From Bermanella sp034112325 (GTDB lineage: Bacteria; Pseudomonadota; Gammaproteobacteria; Pseudomonadales; Oceanobacteraceae), in contig JAWUVO010000027.1 of assembly GCA_034112325.1 (NCBI GenBank), positions 5,425 through 69,424 on the forward strand: a DNA stretch of 64,000 nt, written 5' to 3'. This document shows positions 18,203-26,390 of the stretch, one piece after another; within the stretch, counting starts at the first letter, position 1; every line of letters starts with the position of its first letter. The notes under the pieces were generated by a model. The model was not told the origin of the DNA. It saw only the letters and a program-made list of their open reading frames with translations, and ran no database searches. The position numbers were made by a program, and so were the translations under genes.

Positions 18203-18658
18203 ATGAAAATCTTTACTAAGCTGCTGTTATTAGCCTTAGTGGCCGCATTGGCCGCACCATTTTTTATTAAAGGAAAAAACGGTCAGCCTTTATTGAACTT
18301 TAAAGACCTAATATCCAGTAATGCCGCCATAACTGCATTTGAGCCAAAAACACAAACTAAAATGTACAAATGGAAAAATTCTAAAGGTGAATGGCAATTT
18401 GGTGATACACCACCTAATGGCTCTAATGCAGCTGAGATGCAGGTTAAAACTCAAATTAATTCTATGAAAACCATCGAGCTACCAGATGGCTTTAAAGACC
18501 AGCAAGAGACGGATCCAAATAGTCGATTTGATCCTCTAGAAAGTAATTCATCACCATTTAGTACAGCTCCAATTGAAAAAGTCCCTGAAATGCTTGAGCA
18601 AATTGAGAGCTACCAAGACACATTAGATGATCGCTCTAAACTTCTCGACTCGCTTTAA
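18203..18658 (+). CDS. DUF4124-domain exported protein
   Basis: The 151-residue protein has an N-terminal signal or anchor (about 5-22, LLLLALVAALAAPFF). It then carries a DUF4124-like core at about 52-75, MYKWKNSKGEWQFGDTPP, the pattern of small periplasmic proteins that begin their mature domain with a (V/M)YKWxDxxG strand. The C-terminal half is polar and Pro/Ser-rich. Function is unknown. It is divergent from the ParA gene and convergent with the WD40-type lipoprotein. Confidence 0.75.
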   Translation: MKIFTKLLLLALVAALAAPFFIKGKNGQPLLNFKDLISSNAAITAFEPKTQTKMYKWKNSKGEWQFGDTPPNGSNAAEMQVKTQINSMKTIELPDGFKDQQETDPNSRFDPLESNSSPFSTAPIEKVPEMLEQIESYQDTLDDRSKLLDSL

Positions 18659-18681
18659 ACATCGACACATCTCACCTGCGT

Positions 18682-19629
18682 TTATTGTAGGTCGTATGTA
18701 ATGCCGTTGGCACCAACGGCACGGTAAGATTCTGTAGAAAATGCCACATCAATGACTTGCGTATTTTTGGTGGCCCAGTCATTTCGACCTGATATTTTCC
18801 AGCTGCGTTTTAGTTCCCCTGTACTGGTATCCCAAAGCTGCACCTTACCGCTGGAATTACCCGTTAATAGCTCACTGTAATTCTGATTAAAACGAGCCGC
18901 TAGAAAATACCCCGAAGTGGCTTTAATTTGGCTGCGAATTTTTCCTGTGACCAAATCCCAAATGTGCGTTTGACCTCGATGACTTGCACCAAAACCTAAT
19001 GCCCCGTCCTCACTAATCGCGACTACTCTAATTTGGTTATTCAATTCCCAACTTCGAATCTCTTTACCGGATTGTAAATCCCATACTTTCACATAAGAAT
19101 CGTCGCCACCGGTGATTGCCCATTTACCATCGGCGCTCATATCGACAGTTTGTACAATGCCCTCGTGGGCAAGCCTAAGTTTTACACCGCCATTTTTAAT
19201 ATCAAATAAGGCGGCTTCATAACTCTCAAGGCCCAGCAATGCATATTGCCCAGTATTACTAAGATCCATATCACGAATATCAGCCGGCGCTTCCCACAAC
19301 CAAAACGCTTCTCCCGTTTTTGCATTCCAAAGAACTATCTTGCGATGATCTGACGTGGCTGCGTACAAGCCATTGTCACTGATACTACCGGCAACAATAC
19401 CTGACATGGTGTCAGCCTTATGATTCCAATTATATAAGCGCTCAAAATCATCCACGTCCCAGTAGCTACCGCCATGATGAATCGAACCAATTAAAACATG
19501 CTTGCCGTCGCTAGAAAGGCTGGCGCTATAAACACCCTGTACGGCCATTTCCCATTGATGCGATGGACTGTCGCCGCTAGAGCAAGCGGCTAAGAAGTAA
19601 AATATAATGATTAAGCTTAGGTATTTCAT
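18682..19629 (-). CDS. WD40-repeat beta-propeller lipoprotein
   Basis: The 315-residue protein has a lipoprotein signal peptide ending in the lipobox LAAC with Cys16. The rest is made of about seven WD40-like repeats, several ending in the typical W-D or W-N pair (SYWDVDD, VLWNAKTG, KVWDLQSG, HIWDLVTG, QLWDTSTG). It should therefore be a beta-propeller anchored to the outer or inner membrane, acting as a protein-binding scaffold. Partners are unknown. BamB is also a lipoprotein propeller, but its repeats differ from WD40, so that name is not applied. Confidence 0.8.
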   Translation of the reverse strand: MKYLSLIIIFYFLAACSSGDSPSHQWEMAVQGVYSASLSSDGKHVLIGSIHHGGSYWDVDDFERLYNWNHKADTMSGIVAGSISDNGLYAATSDHRKIVLWNAKTGEAFWLWEAPADIRDMDLSNTGQYALLGLESYEAALFDIKNGGVKLRLAHEGIVQTVDMSADGKWAITGGDDSYVKVWDLQSGKEIRSWELNNQIRVVAISEDGALGFGASHRGQTHIWDLVTGKIRSQIKATSGYFLAARFNQNYSELLTGNSSGKVQLWDTSTGELKRSWKISGRNDWATKNTQVIDVAFSTESYRAVGANGITYDLQ

Positions 19630-19793
19630 AACCGCAACATCCCGTTGTTTTGCTTAAGTTTAGGTCATGTAGTAAAAAAAGTAGGACGCAGTCGGCCAGT
19701 CGGACAGCATTTTGTAATCGAGGTTAGATCTGAGATGATTAATATTGAATTAATATAAAATGTTCAAACAGATTGAAAAATTAAGGGAGCACA

Positions 19794-19815
19794 GGCCGAG
19801 CTAGACAGCTCGACC
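19794..19815. other. Imperfect hairpin between rsd and the WD40 lipoprotein gene
   Basis: CGAGCT and AGCTCG pair around AGAC and extend with GG/CC after one mismatch. It lies 26 bases beyond the rsd stop, so it may help end rsd transcription. No T tract follows immediately. The remaining 200-base gap shows no gene. Confidence 0.35.
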
Positions 19816-19840
19816 AAAGAGGTTCCGACTTGCAATAAAA

Positions 19841-20317
19841 CTATGCGACGGCTTCTTTATGGGATGTATGTAAAGCTTCTATCAATGAATCTTCAATTTC
19901 AAAGCGCTCTTCTAACAATTCACCTAGAGCTGATAAATCTTTTGATAAGTCAGACATGTTCTCTATGCAGTTTTCAGCCGTTTGATAACTGTCATTAAAA
20001 TCAACACAGTGTGATGTTATGAATTCTAATCTTGGGTAATGTTTGTTGGCTAGTTCAATACCACCATCGTTATATTCTTCAGCTTCTTTGATTAACTGCT
20101 CATACACTTCAAAGTGACCTGCACTGCAGTAGTCCATCAGTACTTGGCAAAAAGCTTGAATTTTGACTGAAACGGGCGTTTCCCTCGGGCTAAATGGTTT
20201 CAACCCCTGAATAGCCACGTACAAAACTAATAACTCTTGACGTTCATTCAACCACTTATCAATGATCTTATGTACGCCCCCCCAGCGCTCTTGCGCATTC
20301 TGACAACCTTCTAGCAT
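19841..20317 (-). CDS. rsd: Anti-sigma-70 regulator Rsd/AlgQ
   Basis: A 158-residue all-helical cytosolic protein. The pattern MLxxCxNAQERWGGVHxIIDKWLxERQELLVLY is the Rsd/AlgQ N-terminus. Rsd binds sigma-70 and favours alternative sigma factors in stationary phase; AlgQ does this and promotes alginate and siderophore expression in Pseudomonas. Length matches (E. coli Rsd 158). It is near algP and dsbB, as in pseudomonads. The start is supported by GAGG 8 bases upstream. A predicted promoter and a 15-residue overlapping leader ORF lie just before it. Confidence 0.93.
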   Translation of the reverse strand: MLEGCQNAQERWGGVHKIIDKWLNERQELLVLYVAIQGLKPFSPRETPVSVKIQAFCQVLMDYCSAGHFEVYEQLIKEAEEYNDGGIELANKHYPRLEFITSHCVDFNDSYQTAENCIENMSDLSKDLSALGELLEERFEIEDSLIEALHTSHKEAVA

Positions 20318-20358
20318 GGTAATTCCTCAACTTTATATTTATTTGGATCGAGCTTCAT
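20311..20358 (-). CDS. Possible 15-residue leader peptide overlapping rsd
   Basis: ATG to TAG encodes MKLDPNKYKVEELPC, and its stop lies inside the rsd start region (7-base overlap). AAGGGCG precedes the ATG at a usable distance, and the rsd Shine-Dalgarno is inside the ORF. Expression is unproven. Confidence 0.3.
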   Translation of the reverse strand: MKLDPNKYKVEELPC

Positions 20359-20658
20359 AACACGCCCTTGTTACTCACAAATATAGGCACTGGATGACGC
20401 CCCTGCAAGCTCATTTTTGTCTAATTTTTTTTGCTTGAGTCCTGCCTTTTTTTACAATATGATCCATAAGGAGTCATTGTAAGAAGTTATAAAATAATAG
20501 ATATTTTCGGCCTTTCTAACGCAATAAAAAACATAAAACTGGCTTTTTTTTACTTCTTCAACTCAACATTCTGCTTGAAACACTCAAATCGGTTCTATTA
20601 AAGTTAATTGTCGCAGCCAAGATCAAAGAACAATATCCAAATTTTATACTTTTTTAAA
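20318..20658. other. Intergenic region between rsd and dsbB
   Basis: These 341 bases separate dsbB from rsd on the same strand. The rsd-proximal 90 bases hold a predicted promoter and the leader ORF. The remaining AT-rich 230 bases show no credible ORF, terminator or RNA gene. Confidence 0.55.
20380..20408 (-). promoter_or_regulatory. Predicted sigma-70 promoter of rsd
   Basis: Reading leftward, TTGCAG and TATATT are exactly 17 bases apart. The predicted start near 20373 gives a 55-base leader containing the small ORF. Sequence match only. Confidence 0.5.
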
Positions 20659-21159
20659 TTATCTTTTTTTACTCGCCATGAAAAATAATGTAATTGAAAT
20701 CAACATAAATCCTACAAACCAAACTAATACCCAAGCTGGCATAGACAAGCCAATAAAAGACCACTGTGTTTCAGCACAATTACCATTCCCTCTCAGCATA
20801 ACGGTTAACACTTCTGCCCACGGCAAAGTATCTACCATATATTCTAGGCTAGGTCCGCAAGTTGGCACCTGATCAGCCGGTAAGCTTTGTATCCACATGT
20901 GCCGGCCAGCGACAAACAGGCCAAAGCTTGCCGTCACAAACAAAAGCGCCGCATGTACCTTTTGCTTTATACCTTCTAACCCAAATATAAATCCAGATAG
21001 TGACACCAAACCTACCAACAAGACCGCTATTCGCTGCATCACACACAATGGGCAGGGGTCTAAATACATTACGTACTCAAAGTAATATGCGGCCCCTAAC
21101 AAGCTCATGCACGCTAAAAACATCAATAAAAACAAGTGTCTGGTAGTAATACTTTTCAT
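20659..21159 (-). CDS. dsbB: Disulfide bond formation protein DsbB
   Basis: The 166-residue inner-membrane protein has four predicted membrane helices. It reoxidises DsbA and passes electrons to quinone. Both redox pairs are present: Cys36-Pro-Leu-Cys39 in the first periplasmic loop and Cys101/Cys128 in the second loop (VPTCGPSLEYM and GNGNCAE). The GPSLEYMVDTLPW segment is family-typical. A clear GGAAAAGGGA ribosome site precedes the ATG. Monocistronic in appearance, in the same rsd-dsb neighbourhood as in pseudomonads. Confidence 0.95.
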   Translation of the reverse strand: MKSITTRHLFLLMFLACMSLLGAAYYFEYVMYLDPCPLCVMQRIAVLLVGLVSLSGFIFGLEGIKQKVHAALLFVTASFGLFVAGRHMWIQSLPADQVPTCGPSLEYMVDTLPWAEVLTVMLRGNGNCAETQWSFIGLSMPAWVLVWFVGFMLISITLFFMASKKR

Positions 21160-21300
21160 ATCTTTCCCTTTTCCTTATGCACTTAAGACCCTAGTAAAGC
21201 TTTAAGACAGCTAACACATGTATTTGTTAGCTATTTTCCCCCGCAAAACCGAGCTTTTAAACTATGCTTATTAGTAGACATACACTAAAGGGCTTATTTA

Positions 21301-21690
21301 ATGCTTCGTATTATCTCATTCATTATCGCTATTTGCATGACTTCAATCACTTTTGCAGAGGGCGGCACTCAGTATGTCCACTTACAACCTGCTTTCGTAT
21401 TAAACTATGGAGCAAATACCGTGGGGCGACTTAAATATATTCGCACAGATGTTGCTCTTCGAGTGGTGGGTGCAGAAGCGGCAGGGAAAGTTAATCATCA
21501 TCAAGCTTATATAAGGAATCAGCTGGTACTGTTATTAAGCCAGCAAGTCGAAGACACAGTTAATTCGGCCCAAGGCAGAGAGCAATTACGTCAAGTGGCA
21601 CTGGATGAAATAAAAGCGTTATTAACTGAGCTGGAAGGAAAGCCCTACATTGAAGACTTATACTTTCAAAATTTCGTGGCGCAGAATTAG
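21301..21690 (+). CDS. FliL-like periplasmic protein
   Basis: The 129-residue protein has a cleavable signal peptide (about 1-19, ending FAEGG) and a FliL-type domain: YVHLQPAFVLNY, the RYxRTDVALRV strand, the IRNQLVLLLSQQ helix, and GREQLRQVALDEIKALL near the end. FliL is normally anchored by an N-terminal helix and supports the flagellar stator. This copy lies outside any flagellar operon and has only a signal peptide, so it is probably a FliL paralogue with another role. It is followed by a strong terminator. Confidence 0.75.
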   Translation: MLRIISFIIAICMTSITFAEGGTQYVHLQPAFVLNYGANTVGRLKYIRTDVALRVVGAEAAGKVNHHQAYIRNQLVLLLSQQVEDTVNSAQGREQLRQVALDEIKALLTELEGKPYIEDLYFQNFVAQN

Positions 21691-21707
21691 ATAAAAGCTG
21701 GCTAAAA

Positions 21708-21762
21708 ATAGACAGCCAATAAAAAAGCCGAATCTTACGATTCGGCTTTTTTGGCTGTCTAT
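21708..21762. terminator. Strong bidirectional terminator
   Basis: The inner stem AAGCCGAATC/GATTCGGCTT has a 4-base loop and is flanked by A and T runs. Outer arms ATAGACAGCC and GGCTGTCTAT extend the pairing past a three-base bulge. It serves the FliL-like gene and the convergent rmf. Confidence 0.92.
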
Positions 21763-21841
21763 TATGCTATTGCTGTAAGAAGCTATTCATCTTAAGCAAT
21801 CTTATCTTAGGAACCTACAAATCAACTAGATTTATAAATGA

Positions 21842-22051
21842 TTAAGACTTTAGGCCTGCGGCCCCAATTGACGCTTGCTTGATATCAAATTGCTCTTTAC
21901 CGTCGTGCCAACCGGCTTCCCAAGCATTTACGATCATTTCAGCGCGATATGTGCAAGAGCTGAGAGTCTTTCCTACCATACCTGTCATAAATCCATGACG
22001 ATATGCTTTCTCTAGACTTTCCAGGTCCCACTGGTTTTCAACCAGTTCCAT
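21842..22051 (-). CDS. rmf: Ribosome modulation factor
   Basis: A basic protein of about 69 residues with the RMF core: LExAYRHGFMTGMVGKTLSSCTYRAEMIVNAWEAGWHDG aligns with the E. coli pattern of ERAxxRGYxAGxxG...CPY...RxxWLxGWREA. RMF pairs 70S ribosomes into inactive 100S dimers in stationary phase. An N-terminal ELVENQWDLES segment replaces the basic start of the E. coli protein, and the Ala/Gly tail is longer. ATG at 22051 is preferred (AGGGA upstream); an in-frame ATG at 22069 lacks a ribosome site. A consensus CRP site and promoter lie upstream. Confidence 0.88.
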   Translation of the reverse strand: MELVENQWDLESLEKAYRHGFMTGMVGKTLSSCTYRAEMIVNAWEAGWHDGKEQFDIKQASIGAAGLKS

Positions 22052-22106
22052 AATGTAATCCCTGAGCATTTACATGAAGGCTAACCCAGATTTGAGTGAT
22101 TACAAG

Positions 22107-22135
22107 TATATAATTAGACCATTGAGGCCTTTGAA
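22107..22135 (-). promoter_or_regulatory. Predicted rmf promoter
   Basis: Leftward, TTCAAA and TATATA are 17 bases apart. The predicted start is near 22100. The poor -35 fits an activator-dependent promoter, and the CRP-type site at 22154-22169 would then be centred at about -61.5. Confidence 0.5.
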
Positions 22136-22153
22136 GTCTAAACAGGGCACCAA

Positions 22154-22169
22154 TGTGACACAGTTCACA
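22154..22169. promoter_or_regulatory. CRP/Vfr-type binding site upstream of rmf
   Basis: TGTGA-N6-TCACA is a perfect match to the core CRP consensus. It overlaps the gshA stop codon and lies about 61.5 bases upstream of the predicted rmf start, the classic class I activator position. Confidence 0.65.
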
Positions 22170-23721
22170 CTTTCACTTGGTAATCTGCTAGATATTGGTT
22201 AAATCGTACCAAGTCAGAATCTTCAATTTCACGCTGTTTTGTCAAAGAATCTTTAGCCGCATTGTGCCAAAACTCTGTTCTAACTGGATTGATATCGGAC
22301 GCATACTGCTGATTAATTTTATCCGCTTGCTGATTGGCAAAGTGAGTAAAAGACTGTCCATTTTCTTTCATTGCAGCCAATATTTTAGCACTTGGCGTTA
22401 AAGATGAATCCAGCATTCGTTGCTCCATAGACGCCAACGCCGATGAATAATCTTTGGTTTGATGCTTTCCATCCAAGATTTCTGCAAGAGGCTTTAATTG
22501 GGCAATAAGCTCTGTGCCCCACTTAGATAATAAAACAGGCTCTCCGTGACGCATTAGTTCAAAGGCTGGGTCACGCCCGTCTATCACTACTTTTTTATGG
22601 TTCTGCTCTACTTCACTGCATTCTTCAGCCGATAGTAGTGGGCTAGGGTGAACGATGCAGTAAGTTAAAAACAAATCCATAAAATGGATTTGTTCTTCGT
22701 CTATCCCATAAGGGGTAAACGGGTTTAGATCTAAACAGCGTACTTCAATGTATTCCACTCCATGCTCATTGAGCGCTGTAAGCGGTTTTTCACCATTTTT
22801 GCTATTTCGTTTGGGTCTAATGTCGCTGTAATATTCATTTTCAATTTGCAATAAATTAGTATTCAGCTGCATGTAAACGCCGTCTTTTTCTACACCAATA
22901 TCTTGGTATTTAGCAACTGACTGACTCATGGCTTCTTTTAGGGTTTGGGTATAACTTGGCAAACCGTTAAAGCAAACAAATAAGCCGTCTTGAGCGTTGT
23001 TTTGATAACCCAAGCCACTCATACGCAAACTGGTTGCGTAAGGCCCGTATAAGGTGTCGTCATCCAAGCTATCTAACCCATGACCGTCTTCTTCAATAAA
23101 GCTTTTATCCAGTGCCGGACTTGCACCAAATAAGTACAGTAGTAACCATGAATATCGACGAAAATTTCTAATTAAAGAAAAATATTCGCCACTGATATAA
23201 TTTTTAGAGACACTTTTACCATTTAAATCGGCTTTAAATTGCCACAAAGAATCGGGTACAGAAAAGTTATAGTGTAGGCCTGCGATACATTGCATCTTAC
23301 GACCATAGCGATGCCATAGACCATGGCGATAAATATGTTTTAACTGGCCTGTATTAGATTCGCCAAAGTAAGCGATAGGCACGTCTAATTCGTCGTTAAT
23401 AATGCCAGGCATTGAGAAAGGCCAGATACGTTCAGAGCCGATTTTAGAGGCTGTAAAAGAATGCAGCTCTTTTAAGGTGTCCAGCACAGACTTAGGATCA
23501 TTTTTAGCCGGTGTTATAAACTCTAAAAGGGCTTCGCTGTAATCGGTGGTAATATGGGTATGGGTTAGTGCACTACCCAACTCTTGAGGATGTGGTACCT
23601 GAGAAATCTGACTATCTGCATTAACACGCAGGCCTTCTTTTTCAATACCGCGAACAAATTGAAGTGCCGTAGGGTCAATTTGCTGTAACGCCGATAATAC
23701 TTGCTGATATGAAAGAGACAA
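22165..23721 (-). CDS. gshA: Glutamate-cysteine ligase
   Basis: The 518-residue enzyme joins L-glutamate and L-cysteine with ATP in the first step of glutathione synthesis. It has the proteobacterial GshA plan: the GIEKEGLRV glutamate site near residue 25, YSEALLEFITP near 62, GLHYNFSVPD near 148, and the EVRCLDLNPF segment near 330. Length matches E. coli GshA (518). The start must be the TTG at 23721, with AGGA upstream, because no ATG precedes the essential GIEKEG motif; E. coli gshA also starts with TTG. Its stop overlaps a CRP-type site that probably serves rmf. Confidence 0.96.
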   Translation of the reverse strand: MSLSYQQVLSALQQIDPTALQFVRGIEKEGLRVNADSQISQVPHPQELGSALTHTHITTDYSEALLEFITPAKNDPKSVLDTLKELHSFTASKIGSERIWPFSMPGIINDELDVPIAYFGESNTGQLKHIYRHGLWHRYGRKMQCIAGLHYNFSVPDSLWQFKADLNGKSVSKNYISGEYFSLIRNFRRYSWLLLYLFGASPALDKSFIEEDGHGLDSLDDDTLYGPYATSLRMSGLGYQNNAQDGLFVCFNGLPSYTQTLKEAMSQSVAKYQDIGVEKDGVYMQLNTNLLQIENEYYSDIRPKRNSKNGEKPLTALNEHGVEYIEVRCLDLNPFTPYGIDEEQIHFMDLFLTYCIVHPSPLLSAEECSEVEQNHKKVVIDGRDPAFELMRHGEPVLLSKWGTELIAQLKPLAEILDGKHQTKDYSSALASMEQRMLDSSLTPSAKILAAMKENGQSFTHFANQQADKINQQYASDINPVRTEFWHNAAKDSLTKQREIEDSDLVRFNQYLADYQVKV

Positions 23722-23849
23722 AAGAACAATCCTAAAATATGATAGTCAGCATTATAGCCAGCTATTCGAAAAACCAAAATCAATTAAATCGAAACAGTCC
23801 ATTCCTTAATAAGGCCTAACTGACAGACCCTACAAGGAATAGTAGCAGA

Positions 23850-26186
23850 TTATAAACGCTTTCCTTTTTTCTGCTGTGCCTGAGCAAACAACGCTGCCAT
23901 ACCATTATCAGGGGCTTTGCTTGCCTGAGACTGATTGTGTTTTTCTACAGATCGCTGACCACCTTTAGATTTTCGATCGGCTCGCGGAGTAGCTTTTTCA
24001 GCTTGGTAGTCACTGGCACTATCCGACATGCGCATAGACAACGCGATACGCTTACGCGCCGCTTCAACTTCCATTACTTTTACTTTTACTACATCGCCAG
24101 CTTTAACCACCTCACGGGGGTCTGATATAAATGTATCTGACATCATACTAATGTGCACTAACCCGTCTTGGTGAACGCCAATATCTATGAACGCGCCAAA
24201 CGCAGCTACATTACTCACAACACCCTCTAAAATCATGTCGTCACGAAGATCTGTAATTTTTTCTACACCCTCTTTAAATTCGGCCGTGACAAATTCTGGA
24301 CGAGGGTCTCGACCGGGCTTTTCTAATTCATTTAAAATATCGTTGATGGTAGGTAAACCTACTTCGTCACTAACAAAATCACTGGCATTAACGGCTTTTA
24401 AAAATGCACTATCACCTAAAATAGCCGATACATCTTTTCCAGCTTTAGTCGCTATATTTTTTACTAACGCATAAGATTCTGGATGGACTGAGCTATTGTC
24501 TAGAGGATTTTTGCCATTAGTAATTTTCAAGAAACCTGCGGCTTGTTCAAATGTTTTACCACCAAGACGCGGGACTTTTTTCAAATCGCTGCGACTTTTA
24601 TAAACACCGTTCTCCTCTCTAAAGGCGACAATATTGTTAGCAATAGTGGTATTTAATCCAGATACACGAGTCAGCAAAGGAGCTGAAGCCGTGTTTAAAT
24701 CTACGCCCACAGCATTCACACAGTCTTCTACTACCGCATCTAGTGAGCGCGCCAAGGAAGACTGGCTTACGTCATGCTGATATTGACCAACACCAATGGC
24801 TTTTGGGTCTATTTTAACTAGCTCGGCCAAAGGATCTTGCAAGCGGCGAGCGATAGAAATAGCGCCACGAATGGTAACATCTAAATTTGGAAATTCTTTT
24901 GCTGCTAATTCAGAAGCGGAATAAACAGAAGCACCTGCTTCACTAACAACAATTTTTTGCAGGTTAAGTTCAGCGTGCTCTTTCATCACCTCGGCCACCA
25001 AACGATCGGTTTCTCGACTAGCAGTACCGTTGCCGATAGCCACCAGCTGAACCCCGTGCTTTATACACAGCGCACGGATAATAGCTTTGGCTTCACGACT
25101 TTGATTTTGCGGCTGATGAGGATAAATAACCCCATGGTCTAATACCTTGCCAGTTGCGTCTACCACTACCACTTTTACACCCGACCTAAAACCTGGGTCT
25201 AACCCCAGTGTTGCTTTATGGCCAGCAGGTGCGGCCATTAGCAAATCTTTTAAGTTTGTCGCAAATACCTTAATTGCTTCGGTTTCAGCGCTGTCTCGAA
25301 TACGGCCTATTAATTCGGTTTCTAAATGGGTTAATAGCTTTACTCGCCATGTCCATTTAATCACCTCGGATAACCAGCGGTCTGCCGGGCGTGATTGGTT
25401 TTTAATATTGTAAAAACCAGCCACCATGCCTTCACATGGGCTTGGCGTTAACTTATCACTGGGGTCACCTACTACCAATGTTGAGGATAAAACACCCTCA
25501 TTGCGGCCTCGTAATATGGCTAAGATGCGATGACTTGGTACTGTTTTTAAAGGCTCGTCGTGCTCAAAATAATCCTGAAACTTTTCACCTTCAGCTTCTT
25601 TTCCCTGCATCACTCGAACACTTAGTGTGGCCTCAGCCCAAAGAAAGGTTCTTAATTTTTCTAATAAGTCGGCACTTTCAGCAAAGCGCTCCATCAATAT
25701 AAATTTAGCACCATCTAAGGCTGCTTTAAGATCCGCAACACCTTTGTCGGCATCTAGGTAACTTGCAGCTTCTGTTTCTGGATTCAAGTTCGGATTTTCT
25801 AGTAAGCTATTAGCCAGTGGCTCTAAACCCGCTTCTATGGCTATCTGACCTTTGGTGCGGCGCTTTTGTTTGAAAGGTAAATAAAGGTCTTCTAAACGGT
25901 TTTTGGTGTCGGCCTGTTGAATTTGAGCCGTCAGAGCATCGGTTAACTTGCCTTGCTCGTTTATATTTTTCAGAATGCTTGAACGACGCTCTTCTAGCTC
26001 ACGCAAATAGCGCAGGCGCTCTTCTAACGTCCGTAACTGGCCATCATCTAAGCCACCAGTTACTTCTTTACGATAACGAGAAATAAACGGTACCGTGGCG
26101 CCCTCATCTAACAAAGCGACAGACGCATTAACTTGATTTACGTGAACATTTAGCTCTTGGGCTAGGGTAGAAAATATACGATCCAT
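23850..26186 (-). CDS. tex: Tex family RNA-binding transcription accessory protein
   Basis: At 778 residues it is normal for Tex. Domains in order: an N-terminal helical Tex region (1-190; GATVPFISRYRKEVTGGLDDGQL), a YqgF/RuvC-like domain (about 325-440; GLDPGFRSGVKV), helix-hairpin-helix repeats (about 490-565), and a C-terminal S1 domain (about 640-715; GVVSNVAAFGAFIDIGVHQDGLVHIS). A basic Arg/Lys/Gln-rich tail follows. Tex binds nucleic acid and affects transcription. Leftward and probably its own transcription unit; gshA lies 128 bases downstream. Confidence 0.95.
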   Translation of the reverse strand: MDRIFSTLAQELNVHVNQVNASVALLDEGATVPFISRYRKEVTGGLDDGQLRTLEERLRYLRELEERRSSILKNINEQGKLTDALTAQIQQADTKNRLEDLYLPFKQKRRTKGQIAIEAGLEPLANSLLENPNLNPETEAASYLDADKGVADLKAALDGAKFILMERFAESADLLEKLRTFLWAEATLSVRVMQGKEAEGEKFQDYFEHDEPLKTVPSHRILAILRGRNEGVLSSTLVVGDPSDKLTPSPCEGMVAGFYNIKNQSRPADRWLSEVIKWTWRVKLLTHLETELIGRIRDSAETEAIKVFATNLKDLLMAAPAGHKATLGLDPGFRSGVKVVVVDATGKVLDHGVIYPHQPQNQSREAKAIIRALCIKHGVQLVAIGNGTASRETDRLVAEVMKEHAELNLQKIVVSEAGASVYSASELAAKEFPNLDVTIRGAISIARRLQDPLAELVKIDPKAIGVGQYQHDVSQSSLARSLDAVVEDCVNAVGVDLNTASAPLLTRVSGLNTTIANNIVAFREENGVYKSRSDLKKVPRLGGKTFEQAAGFLKITNGKNPLDNSSVHPESYALVKNIATKAGKDVSAILGDSAFLKAVNASDFVSDEVGLPTINDILNELEKPGRDPRPEFVTAEFKEGVEKITDLRDDMILEGVVSNVAAFGAFIDIGVHQDGLVHISMMSDTFISDPREVVKAGDVVKVKVMEVEAARKRIALSMRMSDSASDYQAEKATPRADRKSKGGQRSVEKHNQSQASKAPDNGMAALFAQAQQKKGKRL

Positions 26187-26390
26187 ATAGCTAACTCATT
26201 AAACCTGTAAAAATGTTAATTATTATTTACACCATTCTATGCCTTGATGCAGCGAAGACATAATAAGAGGCGTAATTATAAAACACTAAGGGAAAGAATG
26301 CTGAAGCTAATTTGGTCTAATACTGAGTTTTTAGCTGCAAAAGCCAACCGCTTCGCAACGTTACTGTTTAGCTATGAGATATAAAAATAG

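Noticed and set aside
19691..19706. Short direct repeat GTCGG near the WD40 lipoprotein gene
   Set aside because: Two five-base copies only; expected by chance.
26298..26384. 28-codon ORF after AAGGGA in the gap between tex and the outer-membrane protein gene
   Set aside because: Good ribosome site, but short, no promoter or terminator seen, and no recognisable product. Not enough to call a gene.
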